From positions 558,001 through 622,000 of the forward strand of contig NZ_JACBZF010000002.1 in NCBI RefSeq assembly GCF_013408095.1: a DNA stretch of 64,000 nucleotides, given 5' to 3'. A model generated the notes under the pieces. The model was given only the letters and a program-made list of their open reading frames with translations, was not told the DNA's origin and did no database searches. This stretch comes from Novosphingobium marinum. GTDB lineage: Bacteria; Pseudomonadota; Alphaproteobacteria; Sphingomonadales; Sphingomonadaceae. The position numbers were made by a program, and so were the translations under genes. Below, piece after piece: positions 17,604-26,431 of the stretch. The stretch's first letter is position 1; each line of letters opens with the position of its first letter.

Positions 17604-18488
17604 TCACAGTCCGGCGCCGAGCATCCATTCGTGGAAGATTTTCACGGGCCGGGTTTCGAGGTCCTTCGGCCGGCAGACGAACCAGTAGCTATATGGACTT
17701 TCGACATCGATATCGAACAGGCGCGCCAGCCTGTCGTCGCGCGATCGCGTGAAATGGTCGTCGTGCATGATCGCGATGCCCAGGCCCTGCGCCGCGGCTT
17801 CGAGGATCAGCTGGCCCGAATCGAAGTGGTCGATCGCCGCAGGCTGCAGGTTGCGCAGGTCCATCGCCTCGAGCCAGGCGTGGAAGCTTTCCGGCAGGTC
17901 GTTGTGGATGAGAAATGTCTGGCCGGACAAGGCGTCGCGATCGGGCACAGGCCCGATTTCCTCGGCAAGTTCCTTGGAGACGATCGCGTAGACGCGGTTG
18001 TGATCGAGCCGGACCGAATAGAACGACGGATCGGGCCGGTGCGCGAGGATGATTGCCGCATCGAGCGTATCGCCGACTTTCGTGTCCGAATGCGGGCTGG
18101 TGTCCATGTCGATATGCAGGCGCGGGTGCAGCTTGCGCAGTTCGGGCAGGCGAGGGAACAGGCGCTGCCCGCCGAAGAGCGACGGCACGCCCAGGTGCAG
18201 CCGCAGGACCTTGGCATTCTCGATCTGCGAATCGACCGCGTCGGAAAGCTCTTCGAGCTTGGGCGCGACCACGTTGTAGAACGCCTGCCCTTCCTCGGTC
18301 AGCTTCATCGACTGGTGCTGGCGCGTGAACAGCCGCTTGCCGGTGAATTCCTCGAGCGCGGCGACCCGTCGCGACAGGGCCGAGGGCGATAGCGCGAGCT
18401 CGTTCGCCGCGGCTTTCGCCGAGCCAAGTTTCACGACACGAACGAACGCTTCGAGGGCGCGCAGGGGTGGCAGTCGGCGTACCGGCAA
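17604..18488 (-). CDS. LysR-family transcriptional regulator
   Basis: A 294-residue LysR regulator. The N-terminal winged helix-turn-helix is clear (LRALEAFVRVVKLGSAKAAA, SPSALSRRVAALEEFTGKRL) and is followed by the linker helix and a periplasmic-binding-like effector domain. The start appears to be TTG at 18488, with AGGAA about 8 nt upstream; no ATG precedes the DNA-binding domain. It resembles the GcvA/AmpR-like branch, but the effector is unknown. It lies between corC and the DMT transporter on the same strand, the place where lnt often follows corC in relatives. Confidence 0.85.
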   Translation of the reverse strand: MPVRRLPPLRALEAFVRVVKLGSAKAAANELALSPSALSRRVAALEEFTGKRLFTRQHQSMKLTEEGQAFYNVVAPKLEELSDAVDSQIENAKVLRLHLGVPSLFGGQRLFPRLPELRKLHPRLHIDMDTSPHSDTKVGDTLDAAIILAHRPDPSFYSVRLDHNRVYAIVSKELAEEIGPVPDRDALSGQTFLIHNDLPESFHAWLEAMDLRNLQPAAIDHFDSGQLILEAAAQGLGIAIMHDDHFTRSRDDRLARLFDIDVESPYSYWFVCRPKDLETRPVKIFHEWMLGAGL

Positions 18489-18532
18489 TCCAGTTTTTCC
18501 TGTTCGAAGAATTGGCGTTCCCAGTCAGGAAC

Positions 18533-19453
18533 TTATGCTTCCTCAATCTCCGTCACTACGGGAGGGTGCAACCGCAGGCGCGTCACATGACGTTCGTTGC
18601 CTGCGACGACTTCAATTCGCCAGCCGCTGTCATGTTCCAGAATAGTGCCAACTTCCGGAACCTGTTCGGCAAGAACGAACGTCAGACCTCCGAGAGTATC
18701 CACCGCTTCCTCGACTTCCGCAAGGCGCGGATCGATCTTCTCGGCGATGTCTTCCAGTTCGACGCGGGCGTCGGCTTCCCACAGGCCGTCTTCCAGCGGA
18801 ACCAGCAATTCCTCGGGCGCATCGTCGTGCTCGTCCTCGATCTCGCCGACGATTTCCTCGACGAGGTCCTCGATGGTGATGATGCCGTCCACGCCCGAAT
18901 ATTCGTCGACCACCACGGCAAGGTGCGTGCGGCTCGCGCGCATGTCGGCGAGCACGTCGAGTGCCCCGCGCGCCTGCGGCACGTAGAGCGGCTGGCGCAT
19001 CAGGCTCTTCCAGTCGCGCGGCGGCGTCTTGCCGCTGGCGAGGAAGGGGAAGACATCCTTGATCAGCATCATGCCGATCACGTCGTCGAGGGTGTCCTCG
19101 TAGACCGGCAGGCGGCTGTGGCCGTGCTCGGCGAAGGCGGCGACCATCTCGTCCCAGCTTGCCGAGGCCGGAACCGCCGTGATCTCGCCGCGCGGGATCG
19201 CCACGTCGTCGGCGTCGTGCTCGCTGAAGTGAAGGAGGTTGCGCAGCATCTGCCGTTCGAGCGGCGAAAGGTCGCCGCTGGCAGAGCCGCTCTCGGCCTC
19301 GTCTTCGTGTTCGTTGATCGCTTCCTCGATCTGCGCGCGAAGCGACTGCTCGCCTTCGCCGCGGTCGAAAAGTCGTCTGATGGAGCGCCAGAGCGCGGGG
19401 CTACTGTCCGGGTCTCCGGCAGCTGGATCGCCAACGCGGCCATTGTCGGCCAT
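18533..19453 (-). CDS. corC: CorC/HlyC-family CBS-domain protein
   Basis: A 306-residue cytosolic protein of the CorC type: an acidic N-terminus, SPLERQMLRNLLHFSEHDADDV, a CBS pair (about 80-200, with HSRLPVYEDTLDDVIGMM and HLAVVVDEYSGVDGIIT) and a C-terminal CorC/HlyC domain (LGGLTFVLAEQVPEVG). No membrane-spanning DUF21 region is present, which separates CorC from HlyC-like membrane paralogues. The family is linked to divalent cation efflux and envelope integrity. It is the last gene of miaB-phoH-ybeY-corC and starts 17 bp after ybeY. Confidence 0.88.
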   Translation of the reverse strand: MADNGRVGDPAAGDPDSSPALWRSIRRLFDRGEGEQSLRAQIEEAINEHEDEAESGSASGDLSPLERQMLRNLLHFSEHDADDVAIPRGEITAVPASASWDEMVAAFAEHGHSRLPVYEDTLDDVIGMMLIKDVFPFLASGKTPPRDWKSLMRQPLYVPQARGALDVLADMRASRTHLAVVVDEYSGVDGIITIEDLVEEIVGEIEDEHDDAPEELLVPLEDGLWEADARVELEDIAEKIDPRLAEVEEAVDTLGGLTFVLAEQVPEVGTILEHDSGWRIEVVAGNERHVTRLRLHPPVVTEIEEA

Positions 19454-19470
19454 GATCGTTCGGTTGCCTT

Positions 19471-19968
19471 CTATGTTGCGTCAGGACGTTCATATGGGTT
19501 TTCGATGCCCATGAGGGCAAGGGCCTTTATCTCCGCTTCCTCCATCGCGCCAGCCTCTTCCTCGCCCAGTTCGTGATCGTGTCCCGCGAGGTGAAGCAGG
19601 CCGTGGACGATGAGGTGTGCCGCATGCGCATCGAGAGAGACGCCCTTTTCCGCCGCTTCGCGGGCGCAGGTTTCGCTCGCCAGCGCAATGTCGCCGAGCA
19701 TTTCGGGTGGTCCTTCCGGCGCGAGCGCGAGCAGGTCGGCGCGCCCGATCATCGGGAAGGAGAGCACGTTGGTCGGCTTGTCCTTTTCCCGCCAGGTGCG
19801 GTTGAGACCCCGAATTTCCGCGTCGCTTGTGAACAGCAGGCTTGCCGAAAGCCGCGGATTCGCAAGCTCCGGCGCAATCCGCACCGTTGCCTCCGCGACG
19901 CGGATCGCCAGCGCCTCCCAGTCCGTGCCGCCGGGCCAGCCCGCTTCGACCGAGCAGTCGAGGTCCAT
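19471..19968 (-). CDS. ybeY: Endoribonuclease YbeY
   Basis: A 165-residue YbeY with the zinc-binding motif HGLLHLAGHDH: His122, His126 and His132. NVLSFP near 67 is also typical. YbeY is a single-strand endoribonuclease needed for 16S rRNA 3' maturation and ribosome quality control. I used the ATG at 19968; a longer frame upstream runs into phoH and looks non-coding. It lies between phoH (20 bp) and corC (17 bp) in the usual order. Confidence 0.93.
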   Translation of the reverse strand: MDLDCSVEAGWPGGTDWEALAIRVAEATVRIAPELANPRLSASLLFTSDAEIRGLNRTWREKDKPTNVLSFPMIGRADLLALAPEGPPEMLGDIALASETCAREAAEKGVSLDAHAAHLIVHGLLHLAGHDHELGEEEAGAMEEAEIKALALMGIENPYERPDAT

Positions 19969-19988
19969 CGCAGGCGCCCGGACCGATC

Positions 19989-21026
19989 CTATCCCGCCGT
20001 GCCTTCGTAGGCATCGACGATCCGGCCCACGATCGGGTGGCGTACGACGTCCGCGGCGCCGAAGCGCACGACCGATATGCCCTCGACACCCTCGAGCCGG
20101 TTGACCGCGTCGGCGAGGCCCGAGTGCGAATCGCCGCCTGGTATGTCGACTTGCCGGGGGTCTCCGCACACGACCATTCGACTGTTCTGGCCGAATCGCG
20201 TGAGGAACATCTTCATCTGCGCGGGCGTGGTGTTCTGCGCCTCGTCGAGGATCACGAAAGCCTCGCCCAGCGTGCGGCCGCGCATGAAGGCGATGGGCGC
20301 GATCTCGATCTCGCCGCTGGCGATCCTCCGCTCGACCTGCTCGGGCGGCATGCAGTCGTAGAGCGCGTCGTATAGCGGGCGCAGGTAGGGATCGACCTTC
20401 TCCTTCATGTCTCCGGGCAGGAAGCCGATGCGCTCTCCCGCCTCGACCGCCGGTCGCGACAGGATCAGGCGCTGGACGCTGCCGGTGATCAGCTGGCTGA
20501 CCGCCTGCGCCACCGCGAGGTAGGTCTTGCCGGTGCCCGCCGGGCCGAGCGCGAAGATGATGTCGCTGCGGATCAGCGCGCGCATGTAGTCGATCTGGGT
20601 GGCGGAGCGCGGGACGATGGTCTTCTTGCGCGTGCGGATCATGATCGGCGGCGCGCCGCCGCTGTCGTCGCCGGTGATGATGCCTTCCAGCGTCGGCTCG
20701 GCCGACATCGCGATCAGCGATTCGACCGCGCCGGTATCGAGATCGTGCCCCTGGGCAAGCCGCTGGTGCATCGATTTCAGGACGTCGCGCGCCCTTGCGA
20801 CCGCTTCCTCGGGCCCTTCGATCTGCACCTTGTTGCCGCGCGCCGCGATGTAGACGCCGAGACGGTTCTCGATCTGCACAAGGTTTGCGTCGAACTGCCC
20901 GAACAGCGCGCCGAGCACGGCCACTTCCTCGAATTCGACTTCGGTCCTTGCGCGTCGGGGAGCGTCGCGGCGATTCGCGGGCTTGTCGATTGCAGCCTGT
21001 TCGGTGCGGGAAGCTTTGCGACTCAT
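19989..21026 (-). CDS. phoH: PhoH-family ATPase (PhoH-like, KH domain)
   Basis: A 345-residue protein. The first ~90 residues form a KH-like domain (LVQIENRLGVYIAARGNKVQ), and the PhoH domain follows with Walker A GPAGTGKTYLA at 161-171 and LGEAFVILDEAQNTTPAQMK (Walker B) near 260. This is the PhoH-like type clustered with ybeY, thought to act in RNA metabolism; the exact role is not established. In many relatives miaB is immediately upstream; here a lipoprotein gene on the other strand separates them. Confidence 0.92.
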   Translation of the reverse strand: MSRKASRTEQAAIDKPANRRDAPRRARTEVEFEEVAVLGALFGQFDANLVQIENRLGVYIAARGNKVQIEGPEEAVARARDVLKSMHQRLAQGHDLDTGAVESLIAMSAEPTLEGIITGDDSGGAPPIMIRTRKKTIVPRSATQIDYMRALIRSDIIFALGPAGTGKTYLAVAQAVSQLITGSVQRLILSRPAVEAGERIGFLPGDMKEKVDPYLRPLYDALYDCMPPEQVERRIASGEIEIAPIAFMRGRTLGEAFVILDEAQNTTPAQMKMFLTRFGQNSRMVVCGDPRQVDIPGGDSHSGLADAVNRLEGVEGISVVRFGAADVVRHPIVGRIVDAYEGTAG

Positions 21027-21134
21027 GCCATCCTTTCGCTGGGTGCCGGATACAGGTTGCGACGGCTGTCGCGCTTGCGCAAGCGCCGGTGGACGCGCAT
21101 AGTCGTGCTATCCACGAGCCGAGTGGAGGGCGAC

Positions 21135-21659
21135 ATGAAAAGAATTGCGCTGTTGCTTGCGGGCATCGCTGTCCTTGCAGGCTGTTCGAGGGGTGAGGAC
21201 GTAGCCAGCACTCCCAGTCCGGAGGAACTGGCGCAGGCGGGCGTGCAGGCCTGGCTTGAGCGAAAGTACGGGGCCCACCAGGACGTGCGCTATGCGCTGG
21301 GCTGGGCGGACCTCGACGGCGACACGATCGACGAGGCCATCGTCTACGTTGCGGGACCGATGCTGTGCGGCACCGGCGGGTGCAGCGCGCTGGTCCTGAC
21401 CCGCGAGGGAGAGCACTGGCGCGCCGTCATGGAGACCAGCATCTCGCGCACGCCGGTGACCATGCTCGACAGCCGCACCAACGGCTGGCGCGACCTCACC
21501 GTCGACATCAGCGGCGGCGGCGGTCCTTCGGGCACGGTCAGGCTCAAGTACGACGGCGATGCCTATCCTTCGAATCCCAGCATGGTCAAAGGCGGTCTCG
21601 GAGCCGAGCAGGGGGCGGTGCTGATCCCGATCGATCCCGAGTACGTCCAGCTAAACTAG
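21135..21659 (+). CDS. Small lipoprotein of unknown function
   Basis: A 174-residue protein with a lipoprotein signal: [20 protein letters not shown] (Cys near 17). The mature part has [20 protein letters not shown], reminiscent of an FG-GAP/EF-like loop, then a Cys pair ([13 protein letters not shown]) and a glycine-rich stretch ([10 protein letters not shown]). I do not recognise a named family. It is on the plus strand between phoH and miaB, which are otherwise an operon on the minus strand, and its last 9 nt overlap the miaB end. A GAGTGGAGGG-like ribosome site precedes the ATG at 21135. Confidence 0.72.
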   Translation: MKRIALLLAGIAVLAGCSRGEDVASTPSPEELAQAGVQAWLERKYGAHQDVRYALGWADLDGDTIDEAIVYVAGPMLCGTGGCSALVLTREGEHWRAVMETSISRTPVTMLDSRTNGWRDLTVDISGGGGPSGTVRLKYDGDAYPSNPSMVKGGLGAEQGAVLIPIDPEYVQLN

Positions 21660-22985
21660 CGCGCGTTCGAGCAGGCGACCGCGCAGCGAGTTCGGCCCCG
21701 CCTCGGCGAGCTCGACGGTGACGATGTCGCCGATCGCGGCCTCGCCCTCGAAGAACACCGATTGCAGCCAGGGCGACTTGCCCAGCCACTGGCCGGGCAG
21801 CTTTCCGCGCCGTTCGACGAGGACCTCGCAGGTCCGCCCCGTGCTCGCTTGGTTGAAGGCAAGCTGGTCGCGGTTGATCGCCGCCTGCAGGCGCTGCAAC
21901 CGCTCGTCCATGACTTGGCGGGGGACCTGTCCGTCCATCGTCGCGGCAGGCGTGCCGGGTCGCGGCGAGTACTTGAAGCTGAACGCCTGCGCATAGCCGA
22001 CCGCGTCGACCAGCTTCAGCGTTTCCCCGAACTCGGCCTCCGTCTCGCCGGGGAAGCCGACGATGAAGTCGCCCGAAAGCGCGATGTCGGGCCGCGCCGC
22101 GCGGAAGCGGTCGAGCAGGGCGAGGTAGCTGTCCACCGTGTGGCTGCGGTTCATCGCCCCGAGCACGCGGTCGCTGCCCGACTGCACCGGCAGGTGGAGA
22201 TAGGGCATCAGCTTCGCGATCTCGCCGTGCGCGGCGATCAGCGCGTCGGTCATGTCGTTGGGGTGGCTGGTCGTGTAGCGGATGCGGGCGAGGTCGGGCA
22301 TTTCGGCCAGCGCCGCGACGAGGCCCTCCAGGCCGACGCCGCGCCCTTTCGCGTCCTCGCCGGTCCAGGCGTTGACGTTCTGGCCGAGCAGCGTGATCTC
22401 GCGCGCGCCGCCTGCGACCAGCCTTTCGGCCTCGGCCACGAGGTCGGCGAACGGGCGGGAGGCTTCGGCGCCGCGCGTGTAGGGCACCACGCAATAGGTG
22501 CAGAACTTGTCGCACCCTTCCTGCACGGTGAGGAACGCGGTCGGCCCCGACTTGCGGCGCGCGGGCAACGCGTCGAACTTGGTTTCGGCGGGCATGTCGG
22601 TGTCGGTCGAGCGCCTGCCGTCCGCGGCATCGCGCACCATCGCGGGCAGCCGGTGGTAGGCCTGCGGTCCGACGACCATGCGCACCGACGGCGCGCGCGC
22701 CATGATCTCCTCGCCCTCGGCCTGCGCGACGCAGCCGGCGACGGCGATCAGCGGGGACGAGCCGTCCTCGCGCTTGAGCCGGCCGATGTCCGAATAGACC
22801 TTCTCTGCGGCCTTTTCGCGGATATGGCATGTGTTGAGCACGACGAGGTCGGCATCCTCGCCCTCGGGCGCGGGCGACAGGCCGTCCTCGGCAAGCATCT
22901 CGGCCATGCGCTCGCCGTCGTAGACGTTCATCTGGCAGCCGAAGCTCTTGACCCTGTAGGTCCGGGGTTTGTCGGTTGTCTGCAT
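21651..22985 (-). CDS. miaB: tRNA-2-methylthio-N6-dimethylallyladenosine synthase MiaB
   Basis: A 444-residue MiaB. The N-terminal MTTase domain has three cluster cysteines (C17 in SFGCQMN, C53 in [13 protein letters not shown]85 in [10 protein letters not shown]); the radical-SAM motif CDKFCTYC lies at 158-165, and the C-terminal TRAM domain ends the protein. The enzyme adds a methylthio group to i6A37 of tRNAs reading UNN codons, using two [4Fe-4S] clusters. The ATG at 22985 is chosen; upstream in-frame sequence is not protein-like. Its 3' end overlaps the convergent lipoprotein gene by 9 nt. Confidence 0.95.
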   Translation of the reverse strand: MQTTDKPRTYRVKSFGCQMNVYDGERMAEMLAEDGLSPAPEGEDADLVVLNTCHIREKAAEKVYSDIGRLKREDGSSPLIAVAGCVAQAEGEEIMARAPSVRMVVGPQAYHRLPAMVRDAADGRRSTDTDMPAETKFDALPARRKSGPTAFLTVQEGCDKFCTYCVVPYTRGAEASRPFADLVAEAERLVAGGAREITLLGQNVNAWTGEDAKGRGVGLEGLVAALAEMPDLARIRYTTSHPNDMTDALIAAHGEIAKLMPYLHLPVQSGSDRVLGAMNRSHTVDSYLALLDRFRAARPDIALSGDFIVGFPGETEAEFGETLKLVDAVGYAQAFSFKYSPRPGTPAATMDGQVPRQVMDERLQRLQAAINRDQLAFNQASTGRTCEVLVERRGKLPGQWLGKSPWLQSVFFEGEAAIGDIVTVELAEAGPNSLRGRLLERALV

Positions 22986-23063
22986 GCGCGGCCCGTTAGC
23001 GGATTTGCGCGGGTTTGGACAGGGGGAGGCCGCTGGTGCCGCCGTCCGGGCGAAGTTGACGAA

Positions 23064-23150
23064 GGCGACACCCTGTCGCCCTGCCGAAATGCGAGCAAGT
23101 ATCGGAAAAAGCGTGGAAAATCGTCCCCGCGGTGAAGTTGACACCTGTCA
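23064..23150. promoter_or_regulatory. Two related dyads (GACA-CC-TGTC core) in the miaB/esterase divergent region
   Basis: The 294-bp region between miaB and the esterase holds GGCGACA-CCC-TGTCGCC (23064-23080, 7-bp arms) and TGACA-CC-TGTCA (23139-23150), which share the core GACAC(C)CTGTC. The second dyad overlaps TTGACA (23138-23143), a perfect -35-like hexamer pointing toward the esterase, though no good -10 follows at 16-18 bp. This pattern suggests two operators for one dimeric repressor. The protein that would bind is unknown. The rest of the region shows nothing else recognisable. Confidence 0.4.
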
Positions 23151-23279
23151 TTGTCGATTTTCCTCGTCTTCGCGCGACTGCACAGGCCGCCGCTATCGCA
23201 TCGACGGCCGATGTAGGACAGTTCGCGCTGCGCGCTCGTTCGGCGTGGCACCGGGCGGCTTGCCGGGTTAGGCAGGCGC

Positions 23280-24137
23280 ATGGAAACCGGATTCGCACAC
23301 TCGCTCGGCAAGGCGGCGCTCGTTGCCGCGATCATGTTCGCGCAGCCCTCGCATGCGCAGGAAGATTGGCGGCAAGTCGGATCGGTGGCGCACCTGCCCG
23401 CGCTTGCCGGCGATTATTTCGCGCTGGATTCGCGGGAAGTGGGGCGCACATACCACATCTTCGTCCGGCTTCCCGAAGGATACGATGCGAAGCCCGACGC
23501 GCGGTATCCGGTGGTCTACATGCTGGACGGCGATTCGACTTTCCCGATGCTCGCGCCGATGCACCTGCTCATGCACTACGACGACAAGCTGCCCGAGGCG
23601 ATCCTGGTGGGCATCGCCTACGGCAGTTTCGATCCGTCGATCAACAAGCGGCACATCGATTACCGGCTGAAGATGGACGACGGGACGCCCGGCGGCTCCC
23701 CGCAATTCCTCGACATGCTTGAAAAGGAGCTGGTGCCGCGCATAGAGGCGAAGTTCCGCACCGATCCGGACCGCCGCGTGCTTGTCGGCCAGAGCCGGGG
23801 CGGCAGCGCGGTGCTGCAGGCGGCATGGCGCAAGCCCGGCCTGTTCTGGGGCCACCTGGCCAGCAATCCGGGCCGCGAGTTCGAGACCCGGCTGCTCTAC
23901 GGCATGGACCTGCCACCGCCCGACAAGCCGAGGAACGGCTACCTGATCCTGGCGTCGGGTTCGGCGGACTGGGACTACCTGCGCGGCACCGCCATCGAAT
24001 GGCGCGACGCCATCGCCGCGCGCGACGACCTGCCGTGGGACACGCGTTTCGTGAACGTCCCCGGCGGCACCCACGCCGCCGACCTCGGCAACGCCTACCG
24101 CGCCGCGATGCGGATCATGTTCGGGACACCCGAATGA
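23280..24137 (+). CDS. Secreted alpha/beta-hydrolase, esterase D / enterobactin-esterase type
   Basis: A 285-residue protein with a signal peptide (KAALVAAIMFAQPSHAQ). The alpha/beta-hydrolase core has RYPVVYMLDGD near 75-85, the nucleophile elbow GQSRGG with Ser172, and a late His (PGGTHAADL near 263). The layout is that of the putative-esterase family that includes Fes-like siderophore esterases and the IroE group. Nothing nearby makes or takes up siderophores, so the substrate is open. The downstream antiporter gene overlaps it by 4 nt. Confidence 0.82.
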   Translation: METGFAHSLGKAALVAAIMFAQPSHAQEDWRQVGSVAHLPALAGDYFALDSREVGRTYHIFVRLPEGYDAKPDARYPVVYMLDGDSTFPMLAPMHLLMHYDDKLPEAILVGIAYGSFDPSINKRHIDYRLKMDDGTPGGSPQFLDMLEKELVPRIEAKFRTDPDRRVLVGQSRGGSAVLQAAWRKPGLFWGHLASNPGREFETRLLYGMDLPPPDKPRNGYLILASGSADWDYLRGTAIEWRDAIAARDDLPWDTRFVNVPGGTHAADLGNAYRAAMRIMFGTPE

Positions 24138-25102
24138 CCGCAATCCTGATCATCGGCGGGCTGGTCCTGCTCGCGCTTGGCGGCGAACTGCTGGTGCGCG
24201 GGGCGGTCGGCATCGCCAACCTGCTCAGGGTCTCGCCGCTGCTCACCGGGCTGACCATCGTCGGCTTCGGCACCTCGATGCCCGAACTCGTCACCGGCAT
24301 AGAAGCGGCGCTGGCGGGCGCACCGGGGATCGCGGTGGGCAACGTGGTCGGCTCGAACATCGCCAACATCCTGCTGATCCTGGGCGTGACCGCGGTCATC
24401 GTCCCCCTCGCGATCGACCCGAGGGCGTTCCGTCGCGACGGACTGGCCGTCGTCGCCTCCACGCTCGCGGTCGTCGCCTTCGCACTGCTCGGAGAGATCG
24501 GCCTGGTCGCGGGCCTGTTCCTGCTCGCCGTGCTCGTCGCCTATCTCGTCTGGGCCTATCTCGGCGAGCGGCGTTCGCCCGACGAGGAGGGCGAGATGCT
24601 CGAACACATCGCGCAGGACGCGGCCCCGAAGACGCGGAGCTGGCCGCTGCTTGCGGCGATGGCCGTGGGCGGCATCGCGGCGGCCATCTTCGGCGCGCAG
24701 TTCCTGGTCGAGGGCGCGATCGTGCTGGCCCGCGAATGGGGTGTCTCCGAAGCGGTGATCGGCCTTTCGGTCGTCGCCATCGGGACCTCGCTGCCTGAAC
24801 TGATCGCCTGTTCGGTCGCCGCGCTGCGCCGCCATGCCGACGTCGCGCTCGGCAATGTCGTGGGCTCGAACATCTACAACGTGTTCGGCATCCTCGGCGC
24901 GACGGCGGTGGTCAAGCCGCTCGCCGTCCCGCCCGAGATCGCCGCACTCGATGCCTGGGTGCTGCTGGGGGTCACCGCGCTGCTCATCCTGTTCCTGCGG
25001 ACCGGCTGGACGCTCAAGCGCTGGGAAGGCGCGGTCTTTGTCGCGCTCTACGTCGCCTACTGCACCTGGCTATTCGTCGGCGGCAGCATCGCGCAGGCAT
25101 AA
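24134..25102 (+). CDS. CaCA-family Ca2+(Na+)/H+ antiporter, YrbG-like
   Basis: A 322-residue membrane protein of about ten helices with two inverted repeats, each with a signature: TIVGFGTSMPELVTG near 47-61 and VVAIGTSLPELIAC near 215-228, each followed by GNVVGSNIAN/GNVVGSNIYN. These carry the acidic ion-binding residues of calcium/cation antiporters. A central cytoplasmic loop (ERRSPDEEGEMLEH) separates the halves. Its ATG overlaps the esterase TGA, so the two are translationally coupled, but no functional link is evident. Confidence 0.92.
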   Translation: MTAILIIGGLVLLALGGELLVRGAVGIANLLRVSPLLTGLTIVGFGTSMPELVTGIEAALAGAPGIAVGNVVGSNIANILLILGVTAVIVPLAIDPRAFRRDGLAVVASTLAVVAFALLGEIGLVAGLFLLAVLVAYLVWAYLGERRSPDEEGEMLEHIAQDAAPKTRSWPLLAAMAVGGIAAAIFGAQFLVEGAIVLAREWGVSEAVIGLSVVAIGTSLPELIACSVAALRRHADVALGNVVGSNIYNVFGILGATAVVKPLAVPPEIAALDAWVLLGVTALLILFLRTGWTLKRWEGAVFVALYVAYCTWLFVGGSIAQA

Positions 25103-25182
25103 GGACCCGGCAGCCGCGAAGAATCCGATTTTGTGCAAGCGTACTTAGCAGGTTGGAAACGAACTCCTGCTAGGCCCGGCCC

Positions 25183-26361
25183 ATGTCGGGGCAGAGCCAG
25201 TTTTTCATCCTGATACCAGCGATGTACGTGTTGTTCACGCTCGCGCTGGCAATCGTCGCGGTGGTCGACCGCCGGCTGGTCTCGGCACGCTGGGCGGCGC
25301 TGGGCTTCGCCATCGCCGGCGCTTCGATCATCGTCGACGGCTATCGCGAGCCGGGCGGCGACCGCTGGGTCTCGTGGTTCACCGTCGCGACGCACTTCCT
25401 GCCCTTGCTGATCATGTTGCAGGCGTTCCTTTCGCGCCATCGCCGCAATGCGCCCGCATTTGCCGCGATCCTGACGATGATGGCTGCGGTCTTCGTCATG
25501 CCCGACATGCCGTGGGCACCGCCGCACTGGCTGCGCGGAGTCGCCGTGCAGGCGACATGCACCACGATCATCGCCGCCGGGCTGCCCGCGCTCTGGGCCT
25601 TGCGACGCGAAGCGCCGGTCGACTGGATCGCCTTCGGCGTGGTTGCAGGCGCGGCGCTGTCCTATGCCGGGCGCACGGTCGTCATCTTCCTCAACCCCAT
25701 CGGCGACAGTCAGGCCGACGTCGTCGCGTTCTACGAGGGGCTGAACATCGCCTTCCACTCGATGAGCGCGCTGATGGGCATGTCGGTGGGCATCGTGCTC
25801 CTCATGACCATCGGCTACGACATGCTGCGCGGCCGCATCGAGGAAAGCGAGATCGACCCGCTGACCCAGCTCGGCAACCGCCGCCGCTTCGAAAAGCGCA
25901 TTGCCGAGGACGGCGCTGGACGCAGGCGGGTGGGCGCGGTGCTCGTCATCGACCTCGACCACTTCAAGCGCGTGAACGACCAGTTCGGGCACGATGCCGG
26001 GGACGAGATCCTGCGCGCGGTGGGTGCGAAGCTCAACGCGCTGTTCGAGGGGCTGGGCACCGTCTGCCGCACCGGCGGCGAGGAATTCGTCGTCCTCCTC
26101 GACGATCGCCATGCCGAGGCGGTATCGGCGCTCGCCCTGTCCGCACGGGCGGGGATCGCGGCCCTCTCGTTCGACGGCCAGCTTGCCGGGACGGGCGTGA
26201 CCGCCAGCGTCGGTTTTCATTACCGCGCCGGCGACGAGGACGTGCCGACCTCGATCCGCTACGCCGACCAGGCGGTCTACTGCGCCAAGGCCGACGGACG
26301 CGACCGGGTGGTGTCGGCCGCGAAGGTCAGGGGATTGCAAACGCTGCGCGCCGTCGCCTGA
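25183..26361 (+). CDS. Membrane-bound diguanylate cyclase (GGDEF)
   Basis: A 392-residue protein: about seven transmembrane helices in the first 215 residues, then one GGDEF domain (DPLTQLGNRRRFEKR near 225; VLVIDLDHFKRVNDQFGHDAGDE; active site GGEEF at 298-302). The intact GGEEF and the metal-binding Asp in DLDHF suggest active c-di-GMP synthesis. The inhibitory RxxD I-site normally five residues before GGEEF is absent (EGLGTVCRT), so product inhibition is probably lost. The membrane part is an unrecognised sensory region. It is transcribed alone between the antiporter gene and argS. Confidence 0.9.
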   Translation: MSGQSQFFILIPAMYVLFTLALAIVAVVDRRLVSARWAALGFAIAGASIIVDGYREPGGDRWVSWFTVATHFLPLLIMLQAFLSRHRRNAPAFAAILTMMAAVFVMPDMPWAPPHWLRGVAVQATCTTIIAAGLPALWALRREAPVDWIAFGVVAGAALSYAGRTVVIFLNPIGDSQADVVAFYEGLNIAFHSMSALMGMSVGIVLLMTIGYDMLRGRIEESEIDPLTQLGNRRRFEKRIAEDGAGRRRVGAVLVIDLDHFKRVNDQFGHDAGDEILRAVGAKLNALFEGLGTVCRTGGEEFVVLLDDRHAEAVSALALSARAGIAALSFDGQLAGTGVTASVGFHYRAGDEDVPTSIRYADQAVYCAKADGRDRVVSAAKVRGLQTLRAVA

Positions 26362-26431
26362 GCGGCACGGCGCATCGCGCATTGCAGCGCCCTGTTTCCC
26401 AAACCGTGCAAACCGGCTAACGGCGCGTGCC

